From contig VFIW01000042.1 of assembly GCA_006386115.1 (NCBI GenBank), positions 310,001 to 374,000 of the forward strand: a DNA stretch of 64,000 nt. The letters are read 5' to 3'. Each line of letters starts with the position of its first letter. The stretch's first letter is position 1. Below, piece after piece: positions 29,954 through 41,917 of this stretch. Made by a program: the position numbers and the translations under genes. This DNA comes from Globisporangium splendens. Lineage: Eukaryota; Oomycota; Peronosporomycetes; Pythiales; Pythiaceae. A model generated the notes under the pieces. It was not told the origin of the DNA, ran no database searches, and was given only the letters and a program-made list of their open reading frames with translations.

Positions 29954-32900
29954 ACAGACCTACAGCCAATCTCAATCTGTCATCTGACCTGGCGTAATGT
30001 GCGTGGAAGTGCGGTGGATGAAGTCGCCTTCGTCTCTATTGGCTTTGGGGATGGACGAAGTGCACACTCTGCTGCTGCTGCACATAGCGCACACTCAGCA
30101 GAAGAAAGTAGGTGCGACAGCATGGCGCGCGCCTCCGTGGGTGCCTAGTTTAGGAAATAGAATTGGGCATGGCACCCAACAGTATTCTTGTGGTAGATCT
30201 GTCCCATGCTCGACCAGCGTTTACTCAGCCAAGTCCAGGCAAAGTGAGCTGCAGCACAGGCGCTATTGTTGAGAGACTTCAAAAGCGTCGATATGCGACA
30301 GAACGTGACGCATGTCCAGATCTTCGACAAAATGGGACAATGCGCTGCTGCCTGCACGTTGAGTCAAAACTGGCACAAGATAACACGGAACTCGGGAACG
30401 CGAAACACTGACTTTTGTTGCTTGAGGAATGGCAGGTTGTTAGCACTAACGAAGAAGCCTTTGGTGGTGGTTGTGTCATTTGAAGCAGCACCCTGAGTAG
30501 AAGCTGTTGGTCCCCACGTCACTTTCAGCAAGACCTGGCTACAGAAAAATTAGGCAGTCGCACCAGGTCAAAATTCGCACCACCAGTGACAAGTCGAGCA
30601 CACATTTGTATTATGTCCGCTGGCCAATGGAGTGGGATCTCACTGCCATTTGTATGAGACGCTGGGCGAGCGGCAGCCTACGTTCTGCGTCGGTAACATT
30701 CGCCGACCACTACGTACCACAACGTTGAGGCTGCTACTTGATTCATTTTAAAATGGCATGTGCAGAGGTTTCGTTTAGTGCATTACTGTAGCACAGCAAA
30801 ACGTCTACTGTGTACGTACTCTGCTGATATGAAGCCAGGAACTCTTGCGTGTTGTATCTTTTAGAAGTCTCCAGTCGATCTTGGCTTTTCCTCGTCCACG
30901 ATGGACCATCCTGCAAACGAAGAAAGGCGCAAGTGAAGTTGTGGTTCGGAGACTTCGGGGAGAGGCAGAAGAGGTCGTTTGAAGCAGAACAGTAGTGCTA
31001 ATTTTCAAGTCTCAGGTAGTCGGAGTGCAACCGGCAAAGCCACCTTGATTAGCGGCGAATTGGGTAAACATCGTGCAAGAATGGCGTGCCCTGCCCCGTC
31101 CGTTTTTCAAGCGAACAAAGCGGTTCGTGAGTTGGTCGATGTACCACGTTCCATTTGAATGCGAGCATCCTAACAACAGCCCAGCAACCAGAGCCAGTCG
31201 TCTAGTATACTACTGTAGCCAGCTCCACGATGAGTGTGGAGCGATCAAACGGCACAGTGTTCCTCGGAGAAAGTGCTAGTTTGGAGCAGCTTGTGACCGT
31301 CTCGTGATCACCCTCGTTACGCAGTCGAGAGACAGAATTACAATAGAGAAATTAATCAAGGTTGGGGTACTATACCGAAAGCGAAACTCTATTATCAAGC
31401 GACAAGGAGCTCCATGCACAACTGTCGCACAGATCGCTTCGCATGCTAACATTCGCGCCTTGACGCGAGAAAGAAAACAGGAAGATGTGGCGGGTGTATC
31501 AGTAGTTGAGCGAAATCGCGTCGATGCTGAGAATTTGCTTCTCGCACGTGCTACACATGCGTGCGCCTGTCTGTGGTCACAATATTCCTGAGATGCGCAG
31601 AGAGCTAAACATCTCAGTAGCAGACGGATTGTCCCCCGAAATGGACTCATTCCTTGACCCCGACTGCGTGAAGGGCAGAAAACGAAAACGGTGCGGACAG
31701 CGTTGAAGGGATAGGACCGTGACAGCCATGATCCGAGGGAAACAAATCTGTCCTCTGTCTCAATCTACAGAACTTTCGCTGGGAAGAATGCATTCACTAT
31801 CTCCTCTTTGCAAAGCGAATCGAAGTTTTCCACAAAAGACTGTTTTGATAGTTCTTCTCGTATTTTTGTGGCTAAGATAGGTACAAGTGCCTGGTCAAGG
31901 AGATCTCAGATCTTCGGAGTGTATCCTTCATGCACAGCTCGACTGACACTTCTTCAAGCGCAAATTGTACAGATGGTCGCGTTCACCCGATTTTGGGGTG
32001 TTGTAGAGCTTTGGATGGTTTGATTTGAGTGGTGAGCCGAAGCCTTGTTGTCCCTTGCACTTGCTGTAGCGCGCAATCCACCTCGTCCGAAATCCCAGCA
32101 TCATTTACATTCACCGTCCGAATCTCGAGTCTCCTGTTCCTTCAAGTTGCATGCAGCAGCCTGTAGCCAATCTCAATCCGTCAGCCACCGTAACGCAATG
32201 TGTGCAGTGGTGGTGCGGTGGATTAGTTTGATTGGTATCAGCTCCAGAGGGATGAATTTCATCGTATGCCCACTCTGCTGCACATGGCGCACACTCAGCG
32301 GGGAGTGGAACTCGAAAGCAGATACGACAGCTCTGTGATTGCAGACATAATCTATGAAATAGCATTGAACATGATACCCCGTTTTTCTTTTCGATCCAAG
32401 AGATTTGCACTTCAGGGAGTATGACATAGCAGGACAGATGACCCGTTCTCAGACGCTTTGTATAGGAATTGAATTAGCAGAAGATGACGCAAGACTCAGG
32501 AACGCAAAACACTGCGCACACACACACGCGTCGCTGTTGTTGGGCAGCATTTCCGACTGCCAACCAAACAGAGGTAGAGACGTCAGTTGTTGCTCGGTTT
32601 TGCGCCATATGACAACCAGTCGTTTGCCTGGTTTTCCCCATGGTACGACGACGCTTTTCAGTGCGTGGATGTGACTCAGGTCGCAGTAAAAGTGACGGTC
32701 AAATCTCAATCTCTCTAGCACACTAGCGGTAGGTTAGGCGCAAGCTTTTATTGTGTGCACTAGAAGAAGACGAAAGAAGGACCTGCTGGTTTCACCGCTG
32801 CTTGTAATGAGACGCTGAGAACGATGGCCCACTTCCTTCGTTGGTAGCAGCCGTCGAACGCTATGTATCACAAAGTCAAAGGCTGTTTCATTCGTTATAA

Positions 32901-33406
32901 ACCCGCGGCTCCTTGATACGTTGCTCACAAGCGGCCGACTTGAAGAGTTTCGAAGGCGTCTAGGCAGGTTGATCACGATGGTGAAGCTGCCATTCTTCTT
33001 GCTCAGGCGTGATGCAATCGTGACGAAAGAAATGCGCGGCAACCGAAAGTTTCTTTCGTCGTTGTTGCAGTCATCAGCTCACAGCAAATTCAAGTGTTCT
33101 TGTCACAGCATCGTGCAGTGCATGCAGGGTTGTCAATAGGCAAGGTTTTAGGCAAATAATGAAGTATAGGCATGTTTATGTGCCTTTACCCTTCGTTTTT
33201 TGCTTTTACCCTTATCAAAGGCACAATAATTGGTAGCAATTTAGCTTGTATATTCCATGAAACAGGTTCAATTGCAGCTCATTAATTCATACCTTTCCAC
33301 ACCGATGTAAATTGTCATACAAGCAAATTCAGTGAGCTATTTCTACTGTAAAGATACACCAGCACAATTTTGCGCGATCACGTTTATCCTGAGATGCGCA
33401 AAGTGC
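29954..33406. repeat. Gene-poor region of old diverged repeats (left part)
   Basis: No convincing gene. The block 29960-30420 is homologous to 32155-32520: shared strings GCCAATCTCAATC, CACTCTGCTG, GGAACGC and AAACACTG, and the same overall order. These are two old copies of one repeat about 2.2 kb apart. A palindromic motif lies at 31588-31617. The pieces around 31330-31620 recur near 34600-34860 and 38150-38405 (GCGAAACYCTAT and the palindrome in the same order). Confidence 0.55.
31588..31617. repeat. Dispersed 30-nt palindromic motif, copy 1
   Basis: CTGAGATG ... CATCTCAG arms with a 14-nt loop containing GCTAAA. Other copies of the same length lie at 33389-33418, 34807-34836 and 38364-38393, with the conserved upstream string GATCAC and downstream AGCAGACGG. 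Confidence 0.75.
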
Positions 33407-33418
33407 TAAACGTCTCAG
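33389..33418. repeat. Dispersed 30-nt palindromic motif, copy 2 (LINE target)
   Basis: The left arm is CTGAGATG; the right arm is CGTCTCAG, one base off perfect. LINE C4 is inserted immediately after it. Confidence 0.75.
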
Positions 33419-33630
33419 TTGGCAGCCTCACATAGGACCAAGAGAACATGCCATCCTGGTCAAAGATTATTTAGCATTCAGAAGTGATCTATTGCAAACC
33501 GCGCTGTAGACACATTTACACTCCTAGATGAAATTCGCAATGAAGAATAGGTAGGAGAATGGATATTGTAGGTCACGACGATGAACCTAAATATACCTCA
33601 CCTTATAAAGATAAAGATAAACGTCTCAGT
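33407..33630 (+). mobile_element. LINE copy C4, about 200 bp, with 13-bp target duplication
   Basis: The body 33420-33617 is the 3' end of the C-type LINE (GGCAGCCTCACATAGGACC to ATAAAGATAAAGA). It is flanked by the perfect direct repeat TAAACGTCTCAGT (33407-33419 and 33618-33630). The extreme 5' truncation and target duplication are the signature of target-primed reverse transcription. The target is the 3' arm of a palindromic repeat motif. Confidence 0.92.
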
Positions 33631-34806
33631 AGCAAGCGAACTATTTGTCGAGGCGCTTTTCATGGCAGTATCATGCCAAGTCACATTGGCGCGCGCGACG
33701 ATGCAAAGCCTGTGCAGGCGGAGCACCGCGCTTCATGGTGCAACACCGTATGGCTGTGAGTTGGGCTTGCTGATTGAATTCCCCATGTTTTATGACGCTT
33801 TGATTGATGCAGACTCTGTATCTCTCTCATTTCCGGTGCACTTCTTGTGCGTGGATCCTCATGAACTCCAAAACGAAAGTTTGTTTTGCATGGCCCACTC
33901 TATTGTTCGCTCCCGACTTGATTTGGGTAGGGCATTTAGCTTTAATCTAGCAAATGTAACCCAAAGGTTGACCCAGACCAATGTCAAGCCTCTCCAGAAC
34001 AAGCAGTTTGCGCCTGGAATGAAAAACTGGGTAAAGGTGCCATTCTTCTTACAGCTCTCGATCAGATTTGACCGCAGCAATCAACCTGGCACCATGTCGT
34101 CACAATATCATCTGTGCACGACCAAAAGGCTCAAAAAGAAGAGAGCTGCACTCGAGCGACTGAACTCTCTGTGCAATTCTGACAGGGGGAGAGAAGAAGA
34201 GACGATTGTGATGGCTCTCCTCTCCATCCGAAGACAGTGGCATGTTAACTTGTGGTCGAGAAGCGTTCGTTGCTATTTGTTTCCTCAAGCCGCAGACACA
34301 CACCGTAGTGACAGTGGCGGGAACAGGTTTGCGTGGCGCATGCTTGTGTGTCCGCGCATAGAAGAACGTTCTGCCTGATGAGTAGCCGCTCCTGTGTGCA
34401 TCGCTTCAGGCGCTTCGGCTGCGCAGTGACTCTGCTAGCCAGCCATTCGCGGGGTGGCTGCACAGTACCACCAACGCTGCTGACGAGATACTGTGCAGTA
34501 GATGCGGCCCGTCACGCGCGCACACGCATTTCATCAACCAGCAAGCATGTCGACGATACACCACGCGCGCATGAAATCACTGTTTTAAAAGTAAACGATA
34601 AATTGCGAAACCCTATCGGTTTAGATCCGAACGACGCGGTGCAGGAAACGGTGGAATACTGGAGCGAGAGAGGATGCTTGGGCATTTTTACACCTTTGCA
34701 AGCGTGGTACTGCACTAATGGTGTGGTCCAGCGATCACGTCCATGCTGAGATGTTGGCTGCAATAAAACGCGCGCTCTTGCGCCTTTTTCCGCGATCACA
34801 TTTCGC

Positions 34807-34836
34807 CTGAGATGCGCCGCATGCTAAACATCTCAG
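34807..34836. repeat. Dispersed 30-nt palindromic motif, copy 3
   Basis: Perfect arms CTGAGATG and CATCTCAG, preceded by GATCACATTT and followed by CAGCAGACGGATTG. Confidence 0.75.
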
Positions 34837-37800
34837 CAGCAGACGGATTGTTGGTCCTCGCTGCCACCGATTGCGTGATCAGTACCGCACAATTATCAGG
34901 GCAGCATCGAGTGTGGGAAAAAGCTTGGACTGGTGTCTGCTGCATCTTCTGCTGTATTCTGTTCTAGGTGCTTGGTCAACCGACCAACTGAATTTACGAA
35001 ACAGTGTTTTGGCATTGCACTCGCAAGATGTGATCGTACACCACTTCAATCGGTCAGGTATATCATTGAAATGCAATATGACCCTTATAATTCGATGGTT
35101 GTAAAAATGTATACAATGTAAAGTCCTATAATTGAACTACCTTGTTAATTGCCTACATTCCAGCACATTCAGATCTTTAAGTTTTAGTATATCAGTGGCA
35201 ACAGGGTCTGATGTTCAGTTTAAATTACGGTCGTATCTTTTCTGCAAATTTATCACACGTTAGTTCTCTTGAAGGATTGGACGTTATGCCAGTAGCCGTC
35301 TCAATCATCGGACCATCGCAATCGATTGAAAGCGCCACGAGTGGCGCAATGGCGTTCATTGGATAGCTTAGAAGCCCCTTCACACGATCCCGCACTGAGA
35401 GGTGGAAGATATCAAATTTTGCGGCCGCTACACGCATAATAGTTCTCACAGGCGCAAACCATGGACATATTTTCGTGGCGGACCACTCATGCTTTTCCAT
35501 GGCAATACAAACCAAGTCGTAAGTAGATCGTGAAGTAATTGGCATAATATGAAAGAGCTCGATTTGCTAGTGATTTTGGTTTGCTTCAATTCGTCAGAAG
35601 AGTTTTGTAGCGTGGGATATGGCCAAATGAACATTATGTATCATATCTGGTGTACGATCACATTCTGCCAGCACATTATGGCGGTCTCTATTTTTTTACT
35701 GTCGCGTAGAAAGTGGACTGATTTGTCCGAATACCCTCACTTCCATTGCGAAGAGAAGCAGTTGATGTCCCAAATTGCAAAGTCAAGCACAAATAACTTC
35801 ACAGGAATGCTTTGATTGTTGAGCGTTGTGCTTGCATTTTGCTGCGGTCGCGGTGTGAGGTGGTGAATACCCCGTCTCAATGTGTTTTGCTCACACGCAC
35901 ACACACATCGGCATCTGTCATAGAAGTAGCGCTGGTATTACATATCTCAACAGCTTTCGAGCATATCCTAACAAATTCCCAAGACTCTTTTGATCGTTGT
36001 GCTGTGTTTTTGCCGCCGTAAAGTGCGAAAGTATCCTGCAAAACGTGCTTATTGAAGACCACCGTAGGTAGCGCTCGTTTTACACGTTTCTACAACGCAG
36101 CGGAGCATCAAATCCAAACAAATGACCAGGATAGTTCCGATTCTATTTTGTTGTGTTTTTGTATCCCGCATCAAAAGCTGCTTTACAGATATTGACGCCA
36201 CCGTTCGGTATCAACGTTTTACATTTCTCAGCAACTCTGCAAAGCCTCAAATCCAAACCAATTACCAGGACAGTTTGGATTCCTTCGCTGTGGTTCTGCT
36301 GCCGCGGTGCGGGCAAGTGTCCCCCGTCTCATGAGTTTTACACACGTCAAACACTAGTGCTTGTTTTGCATTACGGTAACCATTTGGAGTGTTTTGGCAA
36401 ACCTGTCGCACTGGCGCTTCGCATAGTGCTACACTTCATACTGTCGCTGCGGGCATGGACGCGTAGCTAAGAAGTGCTAAAGCAGGTGGCAAAATGTATC
36501 TATCTTCTTCGCGTGAGCATTTCTGTCGCAGGTCGGAGCTTCTCATTGAGCTACGAAATAGCAACCTCACTCCGATGCGGTGCAGCTAAAGACGGTCACA
36601 CCACTATCTAAACTTGGGCAATCGCGATGCACGGACGAAATGGAACAGATGGTTTATTCACCACTGCTGTGAAACGCGTCTTCACGGAAACTACTTTTGG
36701 CATCTCTCTGTCCAATGATCGAGACTCCGTTCAACATTCACGTCTGGAGCACACACGTTACAACAGCAAAATGACAGAAGAAAAATAGATTTCTTTCCCC
36801 CCTCGTTGCTGTCACGCTCTATGTCTCGATTTGCTCGTGGTCCGCACTTTTGTTGCACGAGCTACACGTGCTATTATTTCGTTAGCAGCAGAGAGACAAA
36901 ATCCTCGTGGTTGGAGTTGGGCATATACGCATCCCCATGAAAGGCTAATAAACAAAATAGCCATCGCAAGTAGAATGGCAAAATGAGGTTGGACGAGTGA
37001 GACTACCCAGGGTGTCGCAACGCCAACCCAGCTCAACCGCTGCGTGCGCAAAAGGAGGCTGAACGCAGGCAGTCTTCACTGACCTCGCTGCAATCTGTAG
37101 GAGACGTTGAGACGCTCGAGCACTGAACACAAGTCTACGAAGTGTTGGCAAGAATGCAACACAGGGTAAGGCTGCCATTCTTCTTACAGCTCTATCCAGT
37201 CAAGTCGTCGTTGTGGTCAGATGTTATACAATCAACCCGGAGCCCTGTTGTCACGACATCGACCAAAGGCTCCAAACGAAGAGAGCTGCACCATTCTCCC
37301 CGACAACTTGACTCGACCTTTAAATTTTGGTTTCACGCTGTGCCATTTTGACGGGCAAGAAAGAAAAGACGCGATGTCCAATCTTGATGGCTCTCCTCGT
37401 CCATCCCGCATGCCGAAGACAGTGGCACGTTAACTTGTGGTCGAGAAGCGTCCGTTAACAGTGGCACTGTTTGTTCTCTCAAGTCGCAGACGGTCAGCCC
37501 AGCAGTAGCAAGTAAGCGTGACGCAAGCTTGAACGGATTGTTTACCTGCGCAGGAACGTCCATTAGCGTCCAACCATTCGCACTTTCACAGCAAATACGA
37601 TCGACGTCCTCAGATACTGAACCGTCAATTTTGTCAGATGCCCAGCCAGCCAGCACAACATATCATGGTGACTATTCTCTGTAGAGGTTACCCTTTTTAG
37701 GGGGCAACACGTTGCGCGATGACAGGAGCTCGGAGGGGAAGTAGATGGGGAGAAGAAGGAGACTTGAGTGGAAGAGGGAGAGAATTGGATTAAGATTGTG

Positions 37801-38363
37801 GTTGTTGTCTATGGAGAGCACGATGCCACCAGGTTGCCTTTTATCTGGAGAGCTGTATACAACATACAATTTGTCTGTATAATGTGCTCTTGCAGAGGAA
37901 GATATGCATGTTGTGCAATTACTGTGGTTTCGTCACCAACATCATTTGGAGGAAAGACATGTTTGTCAGGATTCTGTGCTCTCAACACTCTCCAGCGGCA
38001 TGATGAGTGCGCGCGACAGTACCACCTACGTGCCTCCGAGGAAAATGCGTGGCCCGTCACGCGCGCACCCACATTACGCAAGCAAGCCACCACTGCACAT
38101 CAAATCTGTTTTCTTATTGAATAGTTTGACGACGATAAAACGGCGAGCAAAAGTGAAGCGAAACTCTATCATATCGGTCTATAATAGTACAATAGCACAT
38201 CCACTGTGACGAAGCTTATTATCTTTCCCGCAGTAGGGCACGTTTTGCGCGTTAACGCTTTCTGAATAACCGCGGAAGGAACGCTAAAAATGCCCCTCTT
38301 GCCGTCCGATCCGCGATCGCGTCGATCCTGAGACTTTGGGGCCGAGTCGCGATCATATTTCTC

Positions 38364-38393
38364 CTGAGATGGGCTGCGTGCTAAACATCTCAG
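38364..38393. repeat. Dispersed 30-nt palindromic motif, copy 4
   Basis: Perfect arms CTGAGATG and CATCTCAG, preceded by GATCATATTT. Loop TGCTAAA conserved. Confidence 0.75.
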
Positions 38394-40341
38394 CAGCACT
38401 CTGCACATCTCTGGCTGGCTGGCTGTCTGCGCGGCGACCAGTGCACTACTGTACAGCAGGATAGCATCAAGGAGAAAAGTCGTATCTTCTGCTGGTCGGA
38501 CGAGGAAGGTGTGAGTTTATTGTTCTGTCACAACTTGTTCCGCCAGCCAACCGAATTAATCAACAAGGCTGCTGTTTTTTCAACTGTTGTGCAGATGTAT
38601 CGGGTATCGCTGATCCTAATAATGCAAAGACAGCACTCGTTTTCTCCAATTTGCAACGCCAGAGAACAAGCATCAAATCGCTTGTTTGTTTGTTTTTCAA
38701 TTTCCAAAGTCAGCCAAGCGCAAGCACAACAAGATTTGTTTTGACTCTTTTGTAGCCGTGGTGTGTGTAAAGGAGTATCCCCTGGCTCACTAGCCTTCTT
38801 TTGCAAAGAAAAGCGTCGGCTGTCTCAATTTGTATCAAATCCCACCTGGAGAAGAACTCAACAAGATCGTTTTGACTCGCATGTCTTTTGATGCCGTGGT
38901 GCGAAGGAGTGTAGTCCCCTGTTTCAATGTGTTTTACATACTTTGATGGTCATCGTAGGTAGCGCTCGCTTTACATTTCGCAGCAGCAAATGCATGGCCA
39001 CAAATCCAAAGAAATTACCGAGCCGTGTTTTGCTTGACGGCTCGTGTTTTCGCTGCCGTGGTGTGTAGAGGCAGAATTCCCCGTCTCATCGTGTTTTACA
39101 CACATACACACACACATCAACGGCTGCCGAGGCAATAGCGCGTTTTGCATCACCGTACTCCAAGTCGGGCCACGATCATTTGGAGTGCCTAACAATTGCC
39201 AAAAGCTTTCAAAGATACGCAAGCGAGATGCATCGACTTCTTTGAAGGGAAGCTGTCGCAGGGTGGTGTTTCGCATAAGAGTAATGTCTTCCCCGCAGCG
39301 CCGTGGTTGCGGCCATCGAGGCATGAGTGAATACAAGACCGAAATACTACTTACATACTGATGGAGATCTCAAATAGTTGTGCCCAAATCGAAAAGCACG
39401 CTTTGCGCATTCCTTTGGTTGGAACGGTCGGGCAATCCTGTGACTAAAGCGCGGTAAACGCCGCAAGAACGATTGGCACCATGCAGAGTGCTTGGTTACC
39501 AATCGATCAATGCAAGGTTCATTGCTGCAAGTGTCTTCAGTGTGACATGTTCCAAGTCGTCTGTGCTATTTCAAAGCCAATGGTGACAGCATGGAACACA
39601 TGTTGCAGAGTGCTGTGTGACGCAAAACGGCTTTTTAGATCAGTGAGTGAGGGGGCAATTAAAGCTTACTTTTGTTGAAAGAAACGTTGGCTGGTCACGC
39701 TTGCTTTGGTAGAAAGAGACATTCATTTCTCTCGCCCCTCGTTGCCGTCGCGGTCGGCTCCAAAGGTTTACGTGTCGTCGGGTCACTTCTCTGCAAGCTG
39801 AAATTGACACGAAATCCAGTCCACATGTCCAAAACCCTCTTCAACCGCATAAGCAAGTCCAAATATCGCCCACTCACTCCAACATTTCCATACACTTTCT
39901 ATTTGAAATCAACCTCAGAAATAGCATATTCGAAGTCACAAGAAAGGGAGCTCAGTTCTATCACAGAAAAATAGCCGAAACCACGCCGAGATGAGCTCCT
40001 CCGTCACGCACAGAAGAGATGCGCGCCACTTGACACCACCACCGCATGATGGCGCAACCGGTTGGTGTGTACACTGAACATTGGTCTCATCCGCCCTTGT
40101 CTCTCTCTCGCTCAGCAGACGTGGCGCTGTGCACGGCGGCAATAATGTTTCTCGCACCCGCCTGCATGTGCGTACGCACACGCGTCCGGGGTTTTAAACG
40201 CGATGCGTGTGTGCCACTTGGCCCCTCTCCCCCACCTCCCGTCATGAGTATTCATTCGTCTCGTAATTCGTCCGTCTGGCCGCCGTAAGCGGCGCTGGGA
40301 GTCTACAAGGTTATGATGCCGGACGCGCGCGTTGAAGCGGC

Positions 40342-40357
40342 TCACAATTGAATTTGC
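40342..40357 (+). promoter_or_regulatory. Inr+FPR core promoter of the bZIP/START-like gene
   Basis: TCACAATTGAATTTGC, 64 nt upstream of the ATG at 40406; a good match to the FPR half and a fair match to the Inr. Confidence 0.6.
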
Positions 40358-40405
40358 CTCGTCGAGCGCACACGCCAAGGTTTTAAGCTACGAAGTAGAG
40401 ACGAC

Positions 40406-41856
40406 ATGGAGGTGTTTTACGGCTACGACGTCAAGAGCCACCACCACGAGCTCTTTGAGCTGCGCATGGACGACGACCTCGCCGGTTCGACAGACGAGGA
40501 GTCGGTTCTCAGCGCGCTCATCCGCTGCGACACCGGCAGCGACGACTTCGACTACGGCGACGTGCTCTCGCCCACGGCCATCGACGACCTGGACCTCGAG
40601 CTTGAGGCCACGCTCAAGTCGTTCGGCGCGTCCAGGTGCAAGCGCCGCAAGCGCACCTACGAATTGCGCAAGGTATGGCATTGTTTACGCGAAAGATTAG
40701 CTGCGAATGCGATGCTGACGCTCGTTGTTGCTGTGATTTGATTGTTTAGGACGAGATCGATATTCTCGCCAAGAAGAGCAAGTGTCTCGAGGCCAAGCTG
40801 GGCTTCCTCAAGCACCGCGCGGGCGTCGTCGACGAGCAGAGCGTCGTACAGACGTCCATGAACAACCTCATGCTGCGCGAAGTGCTGCGCAACCAGCAGT
40901 ACCTCATCGCGGGCCTCAAGTCTATGATGGCGTCCGATACGGTACGACTGAAACCTGCGCTTTGGACTTTTGTTCCTTATTCGCATGAGCGCTCATTCGT
41001 TTTCGTATTGCTTCTACAGAGCGAACACGTGCTGAGCCCCGTGGCGACGCCTGTTCACCTTGGCAAGGAGCCACTACAGCGCCGCAAGACGCTCAAGGCG
41101 CTCAAGTACCAGAAGCTCCACGACGCAAAGCGGTATATCGAGAAGCGCACGCAGTTCTCCAACATGAATGAGCGGTTCTCCGAGTCGACGCGAAGTGAGA
41201 CCGACAATGGGGATACGGTCTCCGTTAAATTCGACATCGTGCCGCTCCACGACGCCAAGAGCGTCAAGCAAGTGTACGACGCCATCCTGTTTTACTTTAC
41301 CAACTTTGAGATCTGCATGACCGAGGCGCTCGGCGACCTCACGGTGCGCGAGGAGCACGACGCCGGCAAGAACAAGGACAACGTCGCGCAGCACCGCTTC
41401 CTGTACAACACCAACGGCGTCCAGATCGAGACCAACAGCGTGCTCTTCTCCGAGTACAAGCGCGAGAACCAGCCCTCGTCGTTGATCCCAGGTGGCATGA
41501 TGAGCGGCGAAGAGGGGCTCGTGACCACAGACTTCGTCGATGTCGACGAGATCTTCCCGTACCGCCCCAGCGAGCGCGTTCGCAAGGACATCACGAGCAT
41601 CCTGCACGTCAAGACGTGCCCAGCGGGTCCGCGAACGCCTGCGCCAGACTCGGAGGACGAGGACAGTGACCGTGATGCCGCTGGTGACAGCGACGACCAG
41701 GTCGTGGTGCTCACGATGTGGTTCCAGTGGCGACTGCGCCGCAGCGAGTTCGAGATCCCGGAAGCCGAGCTCGCGGCGCTCGTCGACGACACCGACCGCG
41801 TCCACAACGCGATCCTCAAGTCGGTGCGAGCCTCGCTTCGGGCGATGTCGGCATAG
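40406..41856 (+). CDS. Putative bZIP/START-like oomycete regulator (3 exons)
   Basis: Exons 40406-40672, 40750-40941 and 41020-41856; introns of 77 and 78 nt with GTATGG and GTACGA donors and TAG/CAG acceptors. The phases join cleanly to 431 aa. An acidic N-terminus (MDDDLAGSTDEESV; DDLDLELEATL) precedes a short basic stretch CKRRKRTYELRKDEI that leads straight into leucine heptads (LAKKSKCLEAKLGFLK). This looks like a minimal basic-leucine-zipper, but it lacks a clear Asn-x7-Arg signature. The C-terminal 250 residues (VKFDIVPLHDAKSVKQVYDAILFYF...) resemble the START-like domain of an oomycete protein family. It is likely a nuclear or signalling regulator; the family name is uncertain. The neighbour on the minus strand is only about 60 nt downstream (convergent). 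Confidence 0.75.
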
Positions 41857-41917
41857 AGCAGACGCACTCGAGAACTGCAGCACACCGATAAATGATATTT
41901 ATATTACGCTTTGACTA

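Larger units (their letters stand above)
33631..40341. repeat. Gene-poor region of old diverged repeats (right part)
   Basis: No supportable gene. At least two old repeat families are seen. One occupies 34035-34330 and 37160-37500 (shared TGCCATTCTTCTTACAGCTCT, ACTTGTGGTCGAGAAGCGT), followed downstream by 34495-34860 and 38035-38405 (CCCGTCACGCGCGCAC ... palindrome). The other is a roughly 200-bp unit repeated in diverged form at 35830-36440 and 38745-39170 (GCCGTGGTGTG, CCCCGTCTCA, GTGTTTTACACAC, GTAGGTAGCGCTCG). ORFs in this stretch look random. Confidence 0.6.
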
